Numbered from the stretch's first letter, positions 1 to 9,759 are shown. The stretch: DNA of 64,000 nucleotides from BCD1 sp965230565 (GCA_965230565.1 CBDDLH010000016.1:1054001-1118000); one strand, 5' to 3'. The notes: generated by a model from the sequence alone, not told the origin. Translations and numbers: made by a program.

Positions 1-50
1 AAGACCTGGTTATTCCTGAGCCAAAGGAAGAGAAAAAAGGTAATCCTTAA
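1..50 (+). CDS. 3' tail of an unidentified gene (partial)
   Basis: A reading frame open from the left edge ends with TAA at 48-50 and encodes a charged tail, DLVIPEPKEEKKGNP. A strong terminator follows at 84-119, which is what would be expected after the end of a rightward gene. The tail is too short to identify the product, and other frames here are also open, so the call is tentative. Confidence 0.35.
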   Translation, partial: DLVIPEPKEEKKGNP

Positions 51-83
51 TTCCTGCGTCAGGAAAGACAAAGCGAAAAAAGC

Positions 84-119
84 AAAGGCCATCGAATTCA
101 ATTCCGATGGCCTTTTTTT
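84..119. terminator. Bidirectional rho-independent terminator
   Basis: An 8-bp GC-rich stem, GGCCATCG (87-94) with CGATGGCC (105-112), is followed by seven T on the plus strand and preceded by AAA on the other. It lies between the convergent ends of the partial left-edge gene and the yqgE-like gene, so it can serve both. Confidence 0.8.
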
Positions 120-144
120 ATGGTTACTGTTCAATTTTCGAATA

Positions 145-702
145 TCAGTTCCAGCTCGCAGCGTCAGGCATCTGAGCAATTACAGTGTATGGATTTCCTT
201 TGTTATACATCACCTTATTCCAAAGATCATCTGACTGCATTTTGAAAATGTAATTAGCATCAAGATCTGCAGTCACCCACGATCCGTACACCATTTCATT
301 CTTAAGCTGCCCTTCCGACCAGCCGGTATAACCTATGAAGAACCGGATGTTGTTGGGCTTAATTAACTTAGAGGAAATGAGAAACTTCAGTTTTTCATAA
401 TTTCCACCCCAGTAAACACCCTCAGCAACTTTTATGCTGTCTTCCAGTAGTTCGCCTATATTGTGAACATAGTGTACAGAATCCGTCTGTACCGGTCCTC
501 CAAAAAATACAGGCGCATCAAACTCCGGGAAATCGTCTACCAGGGTATCAATTGTCGTATCTTCAATAGGTTTGTTCAATACAAAACCAATGCTGCCCTC
601 ATCATTATGCTCGCATAATAAAACCACACCGCGTTTGAAGTTAGCATCCATCATAAACGGCTCGGCAAGCAATATCCTTCCTTTATCTAGTTCCTTAGCC
701 AT
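145..702 (-). CDS. YqgE/AlgH family protein (UPF0301)
   Basis: This 185-aa protein has the hallmarks of the YqgE/AlgH family (DUF179): an N-terminal GRILLAEPFM stretch, then GSIGFVLNKP, FFGGPV near residue 68 and a late FIGYTGWSEGQL segment. The length is normal for the family and there is no signal peptide, so it is probably cytoplasmic. The family is widespread; AlgH was named for a role in alginate expression in Pseudomonas, but its molecular function remains unknown. It lies 163 bp downstream of fabD on the same strand and probably has its own promoter. Confidence 0.9.
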   Translation of the reverse strand: MAKELDKGRILLAEPFMMDANFKRGVVLLCEHNDEGSIGFVLNKPIEDTTIDTLVDDFPEFDAPVFFGGPVQTDSVHYVHNIGELLEDSIKVAEGVYWGGNYEKLKFLISSKLIKPNNIRFFIGYTGWSEGQLKNEMVYGSWVTADLDANYIFKMQSDDLWNKVMYNKGNPYTVIAQMPDAASWN

Positions 703-865
703 CTAAGTTATTTTGATATGGTTGTTCATGAAATATAGCCCAATATGTCTTGTTCCACCTTAAAAAGCAAGCGAAACCAGGCTGAATGTCGTTAATTTTT
801 TCATAATGTTATTTACGAAAACATTAAAAAAACAATCAACACATTGAAAAACAACCTTTTATATC

Positions 866-1744
866 CTACAACGCAGCGGTTGGAAATTTACGGTCGATCT
901 TTCTTACAAACCCTCTAAGTACTTTTCCGTTTCCTCCTACTTCTACAATTTCATTAACGCCATCCTCTATCATATTCAACATCGTTTGCGTCCAGCGAAC
1001 AGGAGAGGTCAGCTGAGCGATCAGCAATTTTTTGATCTCTTCCGGATCCCTGTGCGGCATTGCATCTACATTCTGATAGATCGGACAATTAGGTTCTGAA
1101 AAGTTAGTGGATTCGATAGCTTTCTGTAATTCTTCCTGAGCAGGCATCATAAGTGGAGAGTGGAATGCGCCTCCTACCTGAAGTATAATAGCACGAATGG
1201 CTCCAGCTTCTTTCAGTTTTTCAGCTGCGGTTTCCACACCCGGCACTGATCCGGAGATAACCAATTGGCCAGGGCAATTATAATTGGCTGCAACAACGAC
1301 TTCATTGATATTTTCACAAACATCCTCAACCACCCCATCATCCAATCCAAGGATAGCTGCCATGGTTCCTTCCACCATCTCGCAGGCCTTTTGCATAGCC
1401 ATAGCACGCTGATAAACGAGCTTCAATCCATCTTCAAAATTCAAAACTCCTGCTGCTACAAGGGCTGAAAACTCTCCCAGCGAGTGACCGGCAACAGCAT
1501 CCGGTTTGAAATCACCACCAGCCATTTTTGCTTTTACAATAGAATGAATAAAAACTGCCGGCTGAGTAACTTTAGTCTGCTTCAGGTCTTCAGCACTGCC
1601 TTCAAACATTACATCCGAAATGCGGAAACCTAAAACATCGTTGGCAGTTTCAAACCATTTTTTGGCAATATCGGAACTTTCATAAAGATCCTTGCCCATA
1701 CCCTCAAACTGAGATCCCTGACCGGGAAATACGTATGCGTTCAT
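866..1744 (-). CDS. fabD: Malonyl-CoA:ACP transacylase FabD
   Basis: FabD moves malonyl groups from CoA to acyl carrier protein at the start of fatty-acid synthesis in the cytoplasm. The 292-aa protein opens with the family motif FPGQGSQ (6-12). It carries the nucleophile elbow GHSLG (86-90, Ser88), an arginine at about 113 in YQRAMAMQ, and the catalytic histidine in GGAFHSPLM (His195), in the usual order and at the usual length. It starts 20 bp after folE on the same strand, so the two are probably cotranscribed. No defects are visible. Confidence 0.96.
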   Translation of the reverse strand: MNAYVFPGQGSQFEGMGKDLYESSDIAKKWFETANDVLGFRISDVMFEGSAEDLKQTKVTQPAVFIHSIVKAKMAGGDFKPDAVAGHSLGEFSALVAAGVLNFEDGLKLVYQRAMAMQKACEMVEGTMAAILGLDDGVVEDVCENINEVVVAANYNCPGQLVISGSVPGVETAAEKLKEAGAIRAIILQVGGAFHSPLMMPAQEELQKAIESTNFSEPNCPIYQNVDAMPHRDPEEIKKLLIAQLTSPVRWTQTMLNMIEDGVNEIVEVGGNGKVLRGFVRKIDRKFPTAAL

Positions 1745-1764
1745 CTAAATTTTTATTCGTTTTG

Positions 1765-2361
1765 TTAATGTAATTTGTTCGAGATGAGATTCAAAAATTC
1801 ATTTCTTGTCTCAACATTTTCAAATGCTCCGGTAAAGGCAGATGTCGTAGTTACCGAATTCTGCTTTTGGACACCACGCATCATCATACACATATGCCTG
1901 GCTTCGATAACAATAGCTACCCCCAAAGGCTTTAATGTTTTGTCAATACAATGGAGGATTTCATCTGTCAGCCTTTCCTGCACCTGCAATCTTCTTGCAA
2001 ATACGTCAATAACTCTTGGTATCTTACTCAGACCAACAATGTGACCATTGGGAATATAAGCGACATGCGCTTTACCAAAAAAAGGCAGCATATGATGTTC
2101 GCAAAGGGAATATACCTCAATATCCTTTACGATGACCATCTCACTGTAATCTTCTTTAAACATGGCTGAACGAAGGACTTCCTCTCCATCCATTTGGTAA
2201 CCTTCCGTCAGATACTGCATGGCCTTGGCTACCCGTTCCGGGGTTTTTGCCAATCCTTCCCTTGAAACATCCTCTCCGAGACCGACTAAGATTTCCTCAT
2301 AGTTTTTTTTCAACCCTTCCGTCAATTCCTCCGGTTGATCATTTTTTCCAAAATCGTCCAT
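1765..2361 (-). CDS. folE: GTP cyclohydrolase I FolE
   Basis: FolE converts GTP to 7,8-dihydroneopterin triphosphate, the first step towards tetrahydrofolate and related pterins. The 198-aa sequence shows TPERVAKAM (40-48), the zinc-binding SLCEHHMLPF segment (Cys87, His90), the second zinc cysteine in RHMCMMMRGV (Cys158), and the conserved QERLT stretch (128-132). It is the upstream gene of a likely folE-fabD operon. On the minus strand a TACTTTTG box (2382-2389) lies about 20 bp upstream of the start and fits a Bacteroidota -7 element, although no clear -33 partner is seen. Confidence 0.96.
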   Translation of the reverse strand: MDDFGKNDQPEELTEGLKKNYEEILVGLGEDVSREGLAKTPERVAKAMQYLTEGYQMDGEEVLRSAMFKEDYSEMVIVKDIEVYSLCEHHMLPFFGKAHVAYIPNGHIVGLSKIPRVIDVFARRLQVQERLTDEILHCIDKTLKPLGVAIVIEARHMCMMMRGVQKQNSVTTTSAFTGAFENVETRNEFLNLISNKLH

Positions 2362-2520
2362 AATACTATATTTAGGAAGAACAAAAGTAAAAATAAATGC
2401 GCTTACTATTGGACTTTAAAGAAACAAATAAACCTCTGGTCAAAAATTCATTGGCTTTTATCTAAGTTCTTCGTTATTTTACGGCAAGACCTCTTTTTTT
2501 GCAACTTGAAAATATATTGA

Positions 2521-3561
2521 ATGGAAAATGTAATTAGTAAAGCATATAATTTTTTTACCAAAAAGATCGTGTATCATTCTGTCTTTTGGTTGGCTTTACT
2601 GGTTTTGCTGACTTTAATAGAAGGCGTTGAGAATAGTTTGATGTTTACATTCAGCAATGAATTGATCAATCTATTGTTTTATGCCGCTATTGTATATTTC
2701 AACCTTTTCTATCTCATTCCCAACTACCTCGCTAAAAATAAATTCACCACTTATTTTGGATTATTAATCCTATCGACTATCATCATAACCCCGCTAAAAA
2801 TATTCACTTTTTATCAGAAATTCCATGAATTTCCAAATCTGCAAACGGAACTACTGAACAACCAGTTCAGTTTCTTTTTACTGACCTTTTTCATTGCGGG
2901 TTCTTCTACTATAGGCAAGATCATCTCCGACTGGATAAGACATATGCGGGAAAAACAGGAACTCGAGAATCAGACCATGCAGTCGGAATTGAGGTTCCTA
3001 AAAACACAGATCAATCCTCATTTCCTTTTTAACACCTTGAATAACCTTTATGCCCTGACCCTTAAAAAGTCGGATATCGCTCCGGATATTGTGATTAAGT
3101 TGTCTGAGATGATGCGATATATGCTCTATGAATGTAATGAAAAAAGGGTTCTGCTCAGTAACGAAGTGCATTACATAAAAAACTATTTGGATCTGGAGGG
3201 ACTGAGGCAGGGCAAAAACGTTGAGATAAATTTTAAAGTGGAAGGCATTATCAATACCCAAAAAATCGCGCCGTTGATGTTCACCCCCTTTTTGGAGAAT
3301 AGCTTTAAACACGGATTGAGCAACCACATCTCAAAAGGATTTGTCAATATTCACCTGAAAGCTGAAGAAAATTCCGTACATTTCCATATTGAAAACAGTA
3401 AGCCAGAAACCAAACCGGTACAGGTTCACCCACGTAGCGGAGGCATCGGATTAGTAAACCTGAGACGTCGATTGGAACTGGTTTACCCCGGAAAATATAA
3501 CCTCCAGGTGGATGATAACCCTAATAGCTATGGAGTGACTATGGATATTGAGTTGGATTGA
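2521..3561 (+). CDS. LytS/YehU-type sensor histidine kinase
   Basis: This 346-aa protein has four hydrophobic segments (about 20-33, 47-67, 77-97, 116-136), a short coiled linker and a His_kinase (PF06580) phosphoacceptor motif QINPHFLFNTLN with His167. The ATP-binding part shows the N-box ENSFKHG (259-265) and a G-box GGIGLVNL (308-315). It lacks a recognised extracellular sensor domain, so the stimulus is unknown. A LytTR response regulator follows 114 bp downstream on the same strand and is the obvious partner. This pairing is standard for the family. Confidence 0.93.
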   Translation: MENVISKAYNFFTKKIVYHSVFWLALLVLLTLIEGVENSLMFTFSNELINLLFYAAIVYFNLFYLIPNYLAKNKFTTYFGLLILSTIIITPLKIFTFYQKFHEFPNLQTELLNNQFSFFLLTFFIAGSSTIGKIISDWIRHMREKQELENQTMQSELRFLKTQINPHFLFNTLNNLYALTLKKSDIAPDIVIKLSEMMRYMLYECNEKRVLLSNEVHYIKNYLDLEGLRQGKNVEINFKVEGIINTQKIAPLMFTPFLENSFKHGLSNHISKGFVNIHLKAEENSVHFHIENSKPETKPVQVHPRSGGIGLVNLRRRLELVYPGKYNLQVDDNPNSYGVTMDIELD

Positions 3562-3577
3562 TAAGGTTTCATCTTTT

Positions 3578-3628
3578 GGATGTGAAGATGTGCGGATGTG
3601 GAGATGTGCGGATGTACAGATGTGGAAG
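3578..3628 (+). repeat. Short GATGTG-type tandem repeat
   Basis: Between the kinase and its regulator lies an imperfect run of a 7-8-nt unit resembling gatgtgc/gatgtgg, about six copies. A shorter relative occurs at 34057-34083, also in an intergenic gap between two plus-strand genes. Neither copy is coding. The function, if any, is unknown. Confidence 0.6.
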
Positions 3629-3675
3629 TGTTCTTTAGAAAGGTAACAATTAAATAAAAAGTAAAATTACGCTAT

Positions 3676-4401
3676 ATGAACGTTATTATCGTTGATGACG
3701 AACCCCTGGCACAGGATGTGCTGGAAACTTACATTGAAAATATTCCGGAGTTCAATCTCATTAAAAAGTGTAGTAATGCCTTTGAGGCCAATGAAACACT
3801 CAAAAATGAGGATATCGATCTGATGTTTCTGGATATTCAAATGCCTCAACTTACGGGTACTGACTTTTTGAAATCCTTATCAAAACCACCCATTGTTATT
3901 TTTACAACTGCCTACCCAAATTATGCAGTAGAAGGTTTTGAATTGAATGCACTTGATTATTTGCTGAAACCGATCTCCATGGACCGGTTCCTGAAAGCTG
4001 CCAATAAGGCGATAGACCAGTACAAATTAGAACAAGGAGAAGGTAGCACCTCTTCCACTCCGGAGGATGGTGAAGATTTCTTCTTTGTTAAGGCAGATAA
4101 AAAACTGATCAAGGTTAACTATGATGACATTCTTTATATCGAAGGATTGAAGGATTATGTCATCATAAGGATGGAGAATGACCGAGTAATCACGCTTCAG
4201 ACCATGAAGAGTCTGGAAAGCAAAATGCCTTCTCCTCAATTCAAAAGGATTCACCGCTCTTACATCGTGAATACTGACCGGATAAAGGCCATCGTTGGAA
4301 ATATGGTGGAAATCATCGAAAAAAATCAAGCCAAGCATCTTCCTATCGGAAAAAATTACCGGGAGGAATTACTTGCATTGATCAACAAAAACAGGATCTG
4401 A
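3676..4401 (+). CDS. LytTR family response regulator
   Basis: The 241-aa protein has an N-terminal receiver domain: acidic pocket Asp7/Asp8, phosphoacceptor Asp53 in FLDIQMP, Thr77/Thr78 and Lys98 in DYLLKPI. A LytTR DNA-binding domain follows from about 135 to 240, with the typical FKRIHRSYIVN and PIGKNYRE segments. It is the likely output of the LytS-type kinase just upstream. LytTR proteins bind paired direct repeats near promoters; no target site was identified here. The length and domain order are normal. Confidence 0.94.
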   Translation: MNVIIVDDEPLAQDVLETYIENIPEFNLIKKCSNAFEANETLKNEDIDLMFLDIQMPQLTGTDFLKSLSKPPIVIFTTAYPNYAVEGFELNALDYLLKPISMDRFLKAANKAIDQYKLEQGEGSTSSTPEDGEDFFFVKADKKLIKVNYDDILYIEGLKDYVIIRMENDRVITLQTMKSLESKMPSPQFKRIHRSYIVNTDRIKAIVGNMVEIIEKNQAKHLPIGKNYREELLALINKNRI

Positions 4402-4437
4402 TCGGAAACATAAGCTTTCCGGCAGTCCTTTGGAAGT

Positions 4438-5304
4438 ATGAACCTGTTCCCTGCCATTAAACAAGCTATTGAGGCTGCTCTTGGCACCTCAGTCGAAAAG
4501 GTCTCTCCCATTAGCGGAGGAGATATCAATATAGCCAGGTTGATCGAAACTCCAAAGGGCAATTTCTTTGTAAAAATCAATGATTCTCCCCAATCAGCAA
4601 AAATGCTGGAAACCGAAGCATCCGGCCTTCGTTTGCTGGCCAAAAGCGGAGTCATAGGTATACCGGAGGTAATAGCACAGGGAACAACCTCCGGAACAGC
4701 CTGGCTCGTTCTGGAGTATATCCCTTCCGGATCACCGTCCAAAGTCTTCTGGGAAGACTTTGGACGATCTCTGGCAGCACTTCATCAACAAACCAGTGAA
4801 CATTTCGGGCTCGACCATGATAATTTCATTGGAAGTCTTCCTCAATCCAATACTCCAAAGCCGGATACCATCATCTTTCTAATCGAAGAACGATTGAGAC
4901 CTCAACTCAAATTGGCCCTCCAAGCGGGTCAATTGAAGAGCCAGGATGCTCAAAACTTTGAAGTACTTTTTAAAAACCTTCCTCAACTCATACCCGACGA
5001 ACCACCTGCTTTACTTCACGGAGACTTGTGGAGCGGGAATTATCTATGTTCAAATGCAGGGAAACCCATCTTAATCGATCCTGCCGTAAGTTTTGCCCAC
5101 CGGGAAATGGACCTCGCAATGAGCCGTCTGTTTGGCGGGTTTTCCGGTCGTTTTTATGATGCTTACTTCGAAGCCTTCCCTACGGAACCAGGCCTGGAAG
5201 GTCGACTTGGTATCTACCAGTTATATTATTTACTCGTACATGTAAATCTTTTCGGAAGAGGATATGTCGGACAGGTGAGAACGGTATTATCCAGATACAT
5301 CTAA
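4438..5304 (+). CDS. Fructosamine kinase family protein
   Basis: This 288-aa sequence fits the fructosamine/ketosamine-3-kinase family (PF03881), which phosphorylates sugar adducts on lysine and so helps repair glycated proteins. Visible are a P-loop-like ISGGDIN (25-31), the likely ATP-contacting Lys46 in FFVKIN, the family stretch EERLRPQL (150-157), the catalytic loop HGDLWSGN (194-201, Asp196) and the metal-binding IDPA (213-216). It begins 36 bp after the LytTR gene and may be cotranscribed, but a functional link is not evident. Other APH-fold kinases are the alternative; the RLRPQ motif favours fructosamine kinase. Confidence 0.88.
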   Translation: MNLFPAIKQAIEAALGTSVEKVSPISGGDINIARLIETPKGNFFVKINDSPQSAKMLETEASGLRLLAKSGVIGIPEVIAQGTTSGTAWLVLEYIPSGSPSKVFWEDFGRSLAALHQQTSEHFGLDHDNFIGSLPQSNTPKPDTIIFLIEERLRPQLKLALQAGQLKSQDAQNFEVLFKNLPQLIPDEPPALLHGDLWSGNYLCSNAGKPILIDPAVSFAHREMDLAMSRLFGGFSGRFYDAYFEAFPTEPGLEGRLGIYQLYYLLVHVNLFGRGYVGQVRTVLSRYI

Positions 5305-5492
5305 AAAGGAAGAAAAAGGAAGGATACTATTGGATACAAAAAAAGAAGGGGACAGCAAGCAGCCATTCCCTTCCCTTACAAACAAAACCAACTACAAACC
5401 AATATAAATTATCAGTTTATTGATACTATAACGGATCAAATAAAAAAACGCTGTCTTGAATTTTAGGAAACTTGAAAATAGTTTGGAAACAC

Positions 5493-6362
5493 TCAACTGT
5501 CCAACTGCCGCAAATAATGTTTCAACGCCACCGTACTAACCACTTCGACAGGAACGTAATATATTGATTTACATATACTTGATATCTTTTTCTGTCCGAA
5601 ATATAAAAAATTCCCGTCAGTACCAATCATAAGGATTCTTGCACTGATATTTTCTGGAATATTAAATGTGGAAAAGTATTTTTTCCCCTGAAACAGCTTA
5701 ACAATCGTATTATAGTTATCCAGAATCAGATAGGCAGCCTTTTCTTTTAGAGGTTTCGCCATTGGCTGGTGCCTGGCACTCATCATGATTTTGTTGGCCT
5801 TTTCAAATGGAAAAGTACCTACAGACCACCACCCAAGATCTTTTATCCTGAATTCAAAATTTTGAATCTCACCGGAATTTCTCATTTTTCCTTTCCCGTT
5901 GACATTCTTTTCCCAATCGAAAGCTTCTTTTGCCCAAAGCATCTGCACATCATCTTTTCCTCCAAAGAAGGAGTGTATTTCTCTATCCACACCTCTCGGA
6001 ATAGCCACACTGACCAATGCACGCTTCCCTAAAATTAGCGGTTGTCCTCCGGAAAAAGCCCTGACCCTGAATTGGCAAATAAGATCCAAAAGACGCCCCT
6101 GACTAAAACAACTGTGATCTGCTGCGATCATTGCAGAACAGGAATTTACTTCATCCAGATATAAATCGATAAAACCTTTGGCCGGCCGGCCATCAGGGTA
6201 AAAAAAAGAAAACGGAGAAAAGCCCAAACGTATTGAATGTCCCCCTTCAACGGTTGTGAAACCACAGCCATCTATTTTAAACAGATGGGTTCGGACCTTT
6301 TCTCCCGTTTCATAAAATACATCTTTCAACGCCATGTTAGCGCCAATCGCCTTTAAATGCAT
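5493..6362 (-). CDS. Hypothetical protein, all-beta character
   Basis: The function of this 289-aa protein is not recognised. It has no signal peptide or membrane segment. The N-terminal part contains GFIDLYLDEV and a later stretch reminiscent of Bacteroidota proteins in which a ZU5-like beta domain is followed by an insertion (inference from pattern only). The centre has an aromatic LGWWSVGTFPFEKA segment. It stands alone, with 264 bp upstream and 188 bp downstream free of genes. Tentatively cytoplasmic. Confidence 0.7.
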   Translation of the reverse strand: MHLKAIGANMALKDVFYETGEKVRTHLFKIDGCGFTTVEGGHSIRLGFSPFSFFYPDGRPAKGFIDLYLDEVNSCSAMIAADHSCFSQGRLLDLICQFRVRAFSGGQPLILGKRALVSVAIPRGVDREIHSFFGGKDDVQMLWAKEAFDWEKNVNGKGKMRNSGEIQNFEFRIKDLGWWSVGTFPFEKANKIMMSARHQPMAKPLKEKAAYLILDNYNTIVKLFQGKKYFSTFNIPENISARILMIGTDGNFLYFGQKKISSICKSIYYVPVEVVSTVALKHYLRQLDS

Positions 6363-6626
6363 AACATGTGTAGTTTTTCCACAGACAAGTCTTTTAAAGA
6401 CCTGTTATCGTGTAATGTGACCCCATTTCACATAAATAAGTGTTTGTACCGCCTTCTCAAAGCGGAATATTTATGCACCTGGCGATTGTTCGATGTAGGG
6501 TACTGTGTGTGACTCATAATGTCGCCTGTAAATATAGGTACATTTTAGTATGCAATCCAACTTATTTTACCGTAAAATCAAAAAAAGATACCGTTTGTGG
6601 TTTAAAAATGTACAAAAACAGGTTAA

Positions 6627-8198
6627 TCAAGGTTTTTCCACCTGATAATAACGGAACACAGCTTTGGCTACATTTTGTCCATCCATAGCCGCAGAAATGA
6701 TGCCTCCTGCATAACCGGCCCCTTCACCACATGGAAATAAACCCGTTATTTCTTCATGCATGAAAGTCTCTTTATCCCTTGGGATACGGATGGGACTACT
6801 CGTACGACTTTCGGTAGCTACCACATTAGCCTCCTCGGTATAATACCCCTTCATTTTCTTACCAAAGATAAGTGCTGCCGCACGAAGCTTTTCGTAAATA
6901 AACCCGGGCAATAGTTCGTGTAAAGGAGCAGAAACCAGGCCAGGGATATAAGAAGTATCACGTAATGTAGAGGATGTATTCTTCTCCACAAAATCGGTCA
7001 AACGCTGGGCAGGGGCTTTTTGACTGTCGTCTCCGGCAAGATTAAACATGGATTGCTCGACACTTTTCTGGAATTCAACTCCTGCAAAAACGCCATGTTT
7101 GCTAAAAGCACCCAGGTCCTCCAGCTCTACGGCTACCACTGTCCCTGAATTAGCATACGCGGAATCCCTTCGTGACAAGGACATTCCATTGACCACGATC
7201 TCCCCGGGAGAAGTAGCTGCAGGAACGATAAGCCCACCGGGACACATGCAAAATGAAAAAACACCACGTTCCTCCACCTGACAAACCAGTTTATAACTGG
7301 CCGCCGGGAGATTGCGCTCTCTTACCGATTGATTATACTGAATTTCATCTATCAGGGACTGAGGATGTTCGATCCGAACTCCCAGGGCAAAAGGCTTTGC
7401 CTCGATTTTAATGTCTTTTTTGGCTAGTAACCGGTAAATATCCCTCGCGGAATGTCCAGTGGCCAGGATCACCGCATCAGCTTTATACTCTTGATTATCA
7501 TTAACTACAACGCCCCTTATATTTCCGTCTGAGACCAGGAAATCTGTAACATGACTTTCAAAATGAACTGCTCCTCCGAAATGCAGAATCGTTTGCCTGA
7601 TGTTAGCTACCACACCCGGTAACTTGTTGGAACCAATATGTGGATGAGCATCCTGCAAAATTTCCGGCTTGGCACCATGTTCGACCAAAAGTCGAAGGGC
7701 TTTGATAATGCTACCCCTTTTATGAGATCTGGTATATAATTTGCCATCGGAATAAGTACCTGCCCCACCCTCTCCAAAGCAATAATTGGAATGCGGATCA
7801 ACAACCCCAAACTGTTGAATAGCTCTCAGATCCCTTCTGCGGCTGCGAACGTCTTTACCCCTGTCTAAAACAACCGGTTTCAATCCTTGCTCAATGAGTT
7901 CAAGCGCCGCAAAATATCCGGCCGGACCAGCGCCAACCACTATTACCTGCTTTTTCTCACTAACATCCTGAAAATTATCGAGCAATGCCGGTTCTTCCAC
8001 AAAAGGTTCTTCGGAATAAACAGCTGTTCTAAGGCGGAACCATGGTTTGGCTCCCCTGGCATCAATAGATCTTCTAAGTACCCTGACATCCTGAACCTTT
8101 GAGGCCGGCAACCCGCTTTTCTTTATAGCCTCCCTGCGAATGGTTTTCTCATCATTGACCATCCCGGGACGCACCTTGATCTCTACTTCCTTAATCAT
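6627..8198 (-). CDS. FAD-dependent dehydrogenase (COG2509-like)
   Basis: The 523-aa protein has an N-terminal region of about 80 residues with paired basic helices, then a Rossmann FAD-binding motif VVGAGPAGYFAALE (GAGPAG at 89-94) and an NNT-type family signature NYCFGEGGAGTYSDGKLYTR-like region near 141-160. It ends with the second FAD motif FPCGEGAGYAGGI. This is the widespread uncharacterised NAD(P)/FAD-dependent oxidoreductase group. The substrate is unknown. Its start overlaps the stop of the small secreted protein upstream by 8 bp, implying translational coupling. Confidence 0.9.
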   Translation of the reverse strand: MIKEVEIKVRPGMVNDEKTIRREAIKKSGLPASKVQDVRVLRRSIDARGAKPWFRLRTAVYSEEPFVEEPALLDNFQDVSEKKQVIVVGAGPAGYFAALELIEQGLKPVVLDRGKDVRSRRRDLRAIQQFGVVDPHSNYCFGEGGAGTYSDGKLYTRSHKRGSIIKALRLLVEHGAKPEILQDAHPHIGSNKLPGVVANIRQTILHFGGAVHFESHVTDFLVSDGNIRGVVVNDNQEYKADAVILATGHSARDIYRLLAKKDIKIEAKPFALGVRIEHPQSLIDEIQYNQSVRERNLPAASYKLVCQVEERGVFSFCMCPGGLIVPAATSPGEIVVNGMSLSRRDSAYANSGTVVAVELEDLGAFSKHGVFAGVEFQKSVEQSMFNLAGDDSQKAPAQRLTDFVEKNTSSTLRDTSYIPGLVSAPLHELLPGFIYEKLRAAALIFGKKMKGYYTEEANVVATESRTSSPIRIPRDKETFMHEEITGLFPCGEGAGYAGGIISAAMDGQNVAKAVFRYYQVEKP

Positions 8199-8628
8199 TT
8201 GTGCCGTTTTCCTCTATCGCCTTGGTGAAAAGATTATCCCCGGTGGGTAAAAAACTATCCGGAATGTAAATTTTTTGTTCGACCACTTCGTAACACTCAA
8301 CTCCATCAGATTTAATGATCCTGCGTTCCTGATCTGTGGCTGTCAGGTACAGGACATCACCAATTTGTTCAGCGGTCACTTCGTATCTCCCGTTCTCCAT
8401 AAAAAATTTGAGGATAGAATTATTGGCATCGTAAAGGGTAACTTTAGTTTGAAGCATTATGGTGTTCCCCGCCCAGGCTTTATGCTCAAATTCTCCATAC
8501 AATCTCAATTCAAGCGTCTGGGCACTATCACTCACCTCATAAACCTGGTGAAAGGATTTCTGCAGTTGAGCCAACAGGAAAAAAGGAGTAAATAATAATA
8601 TAACCGTAAAGTATTTTTTCATAAACAT
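8191..8628 (-). CDS. Small secreted hypothetical protein
   Basis: This 145-aa protein has a clear signal peptide (MKKYFTVILLF...LLAQ, cleavage near residue 22). The mature part is beta-rich, with an ELRLYGEFEH segment. No known domain is recognised. A second in-frame Met at 8622 is an equally plausible start, since MKK is the more usual opening. It overlaps the FAD dehydrogenase gene by 8 bp on the same strand, so the two are expressed together even though one product is exported and the other is not. Confidence 0.75.
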   Translation of the reverse strand: MFMKKYFTVILLFTPFFLLAQLQKSFHQVYEVSDSAQTLELRLYGEFEHKAWAGNTIMLQTKVTLYDANNSILKFFMENGRYEVTAEQIGDVLYLTATDQERRIIKSDGVECYEVVEQKIYIPDSFLPTGDNLFTKAIEENGTND

Positions 8629-8785
8629 ATTTTAAACACAATTGGTCCTTTCATTAAATGAAACAACCGCACAAAGATAACGAAGGTTTATTGGAGAGTG
8701 GTATAACCTTTTCTTTCTTTACAAATTCTAAGATAATAGTATTACATTTGCCGTTACTATTTTCAATGCAAAACATTCCAAACAA

Positions 8786-9664
8786 ATGCAAATAATTGAC
8801 GGCAAAGAACTGTCAAAAACGATCAAGGGCGAAATAGCTGCCAAAGTAGAAAAAATTACAGCTGAGGGGAAAAGAGCCCCCCACTTAGCTGCTGTTTTGA
8901 TCGGTGAAGACCCTGCCAGTCAGGTATATGTGAGAAACAAAGTTCGCTCTTGTGAGCAGGTTGGATTCTCCTCTACCCTCGTTCGTCGCCCTTCGGACAC
9001 TACAGAAGAAGAGGTTCTTCAAATTGTAGATGATCTCAACAAAAATCCTGAAATTGATGGTTTTATCGTGCAATTGCCCTTGCCTGATCACATTGATGAG
9101 AACAAAATAACTTTAGCCATAGATCCCAAAAAGGACGTTGACGGATTTCATCCGGTCAACTTCGGTTTGATGATGCAAGGTCTTCCTTGTTACCTGCCAG
9201 CTACTCCGTATGGAATCATGGAAATGCTTAGCCGTTACAAAATAGAAACTTCCGGAAAAGAGGTGGTGGTGGTTGGTAGAAGTAATATTGTCGGCACACC
9301 GATGGCTGTTCTGCTTTCCAGAAAAGACAACCCGGGGAATGCAACCGTAACCCTCTGCCACAGCCGGACGAAAAACCTGGCCTTCCATACTAAAAGAGCA
9401 GACATAATTATTGCTGCCATTGGTCGGGCGGATTTCATTACCGGTGATATGGTCAGGGACGACGTTGTTATTATCGATGTAGGCATTAACCGTGTAGATG
9501 ATCCCACTGCCAAAAGAGGATACCGACTCAAAGGAGATGTTGAATTTGATACAGTAGCTCCTCATTCTGCCTTTATCACTCCAGTTCCCGGCGGGGTTGG
9601 TCCAATGACCGTAGTATCGCTGTTACAAAATACACTAAAGGCTTACAACAAGGAAGTATTCTAA
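8786..9664 (+). CDS. folD: Bifunctional methylene-THF dehydrogenase/cyclohydrolase FolD
   Basis: FolD interconverts 5,10-methylene-, 5,10-methenyl- and 10-formyl-tetrahydrofolate in one-carbon metabolism. The 292-aa protein has the catalytic Tyr48-x3-Lys52 pair in YVRNKVRSC, the FIVQLPLPDHI motif, KDVDGFHP, the NADP-binding VVGRSNIVGTPMA and the C-terminal PVPGGVGPMT. Length and motifs are normal. A TACATTTG box at 8743-8750 is a candidate -7 element. The gene is divergent from the secreted-protein/FAD-dehydrogenase pair. Confidence 0.97.
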   Translation: MQIIDGKELSKTIKGEIAAKVEKITAEGKRAPHLAAVLIGEDPASQVYVRNKVRSCEQVGFSSTLVRRPSDTTEEEVLQIVDDLNKNPEIDGFIVQLPLPDHIDENKITLAIDPKKDVDGFHPVNFGLMMQGLPCYLPATPYGIMEMLSRYKIETSGKEVVVVGRSNIVGTPMAVLLSRKDNPGNATVTLCHSRTKNLAFHTKRADIIIAAIGRADFITGDMVRDDVVIIDVGINRVDDPTAKRGYRLKGDVEFDTVAPHSAFITPVPGGVGPMTVVSLLQNTLKAYNKEVF

Positions 9665-9759
9665 TTCTGCTTTAACAAAAATGTCAATGAGGAAACTGTT
9701 TCGCAACTTGCTAACGGTCAATCTCTTTTTGCTACATATTTAAAAGAAAATTTGAGAAA

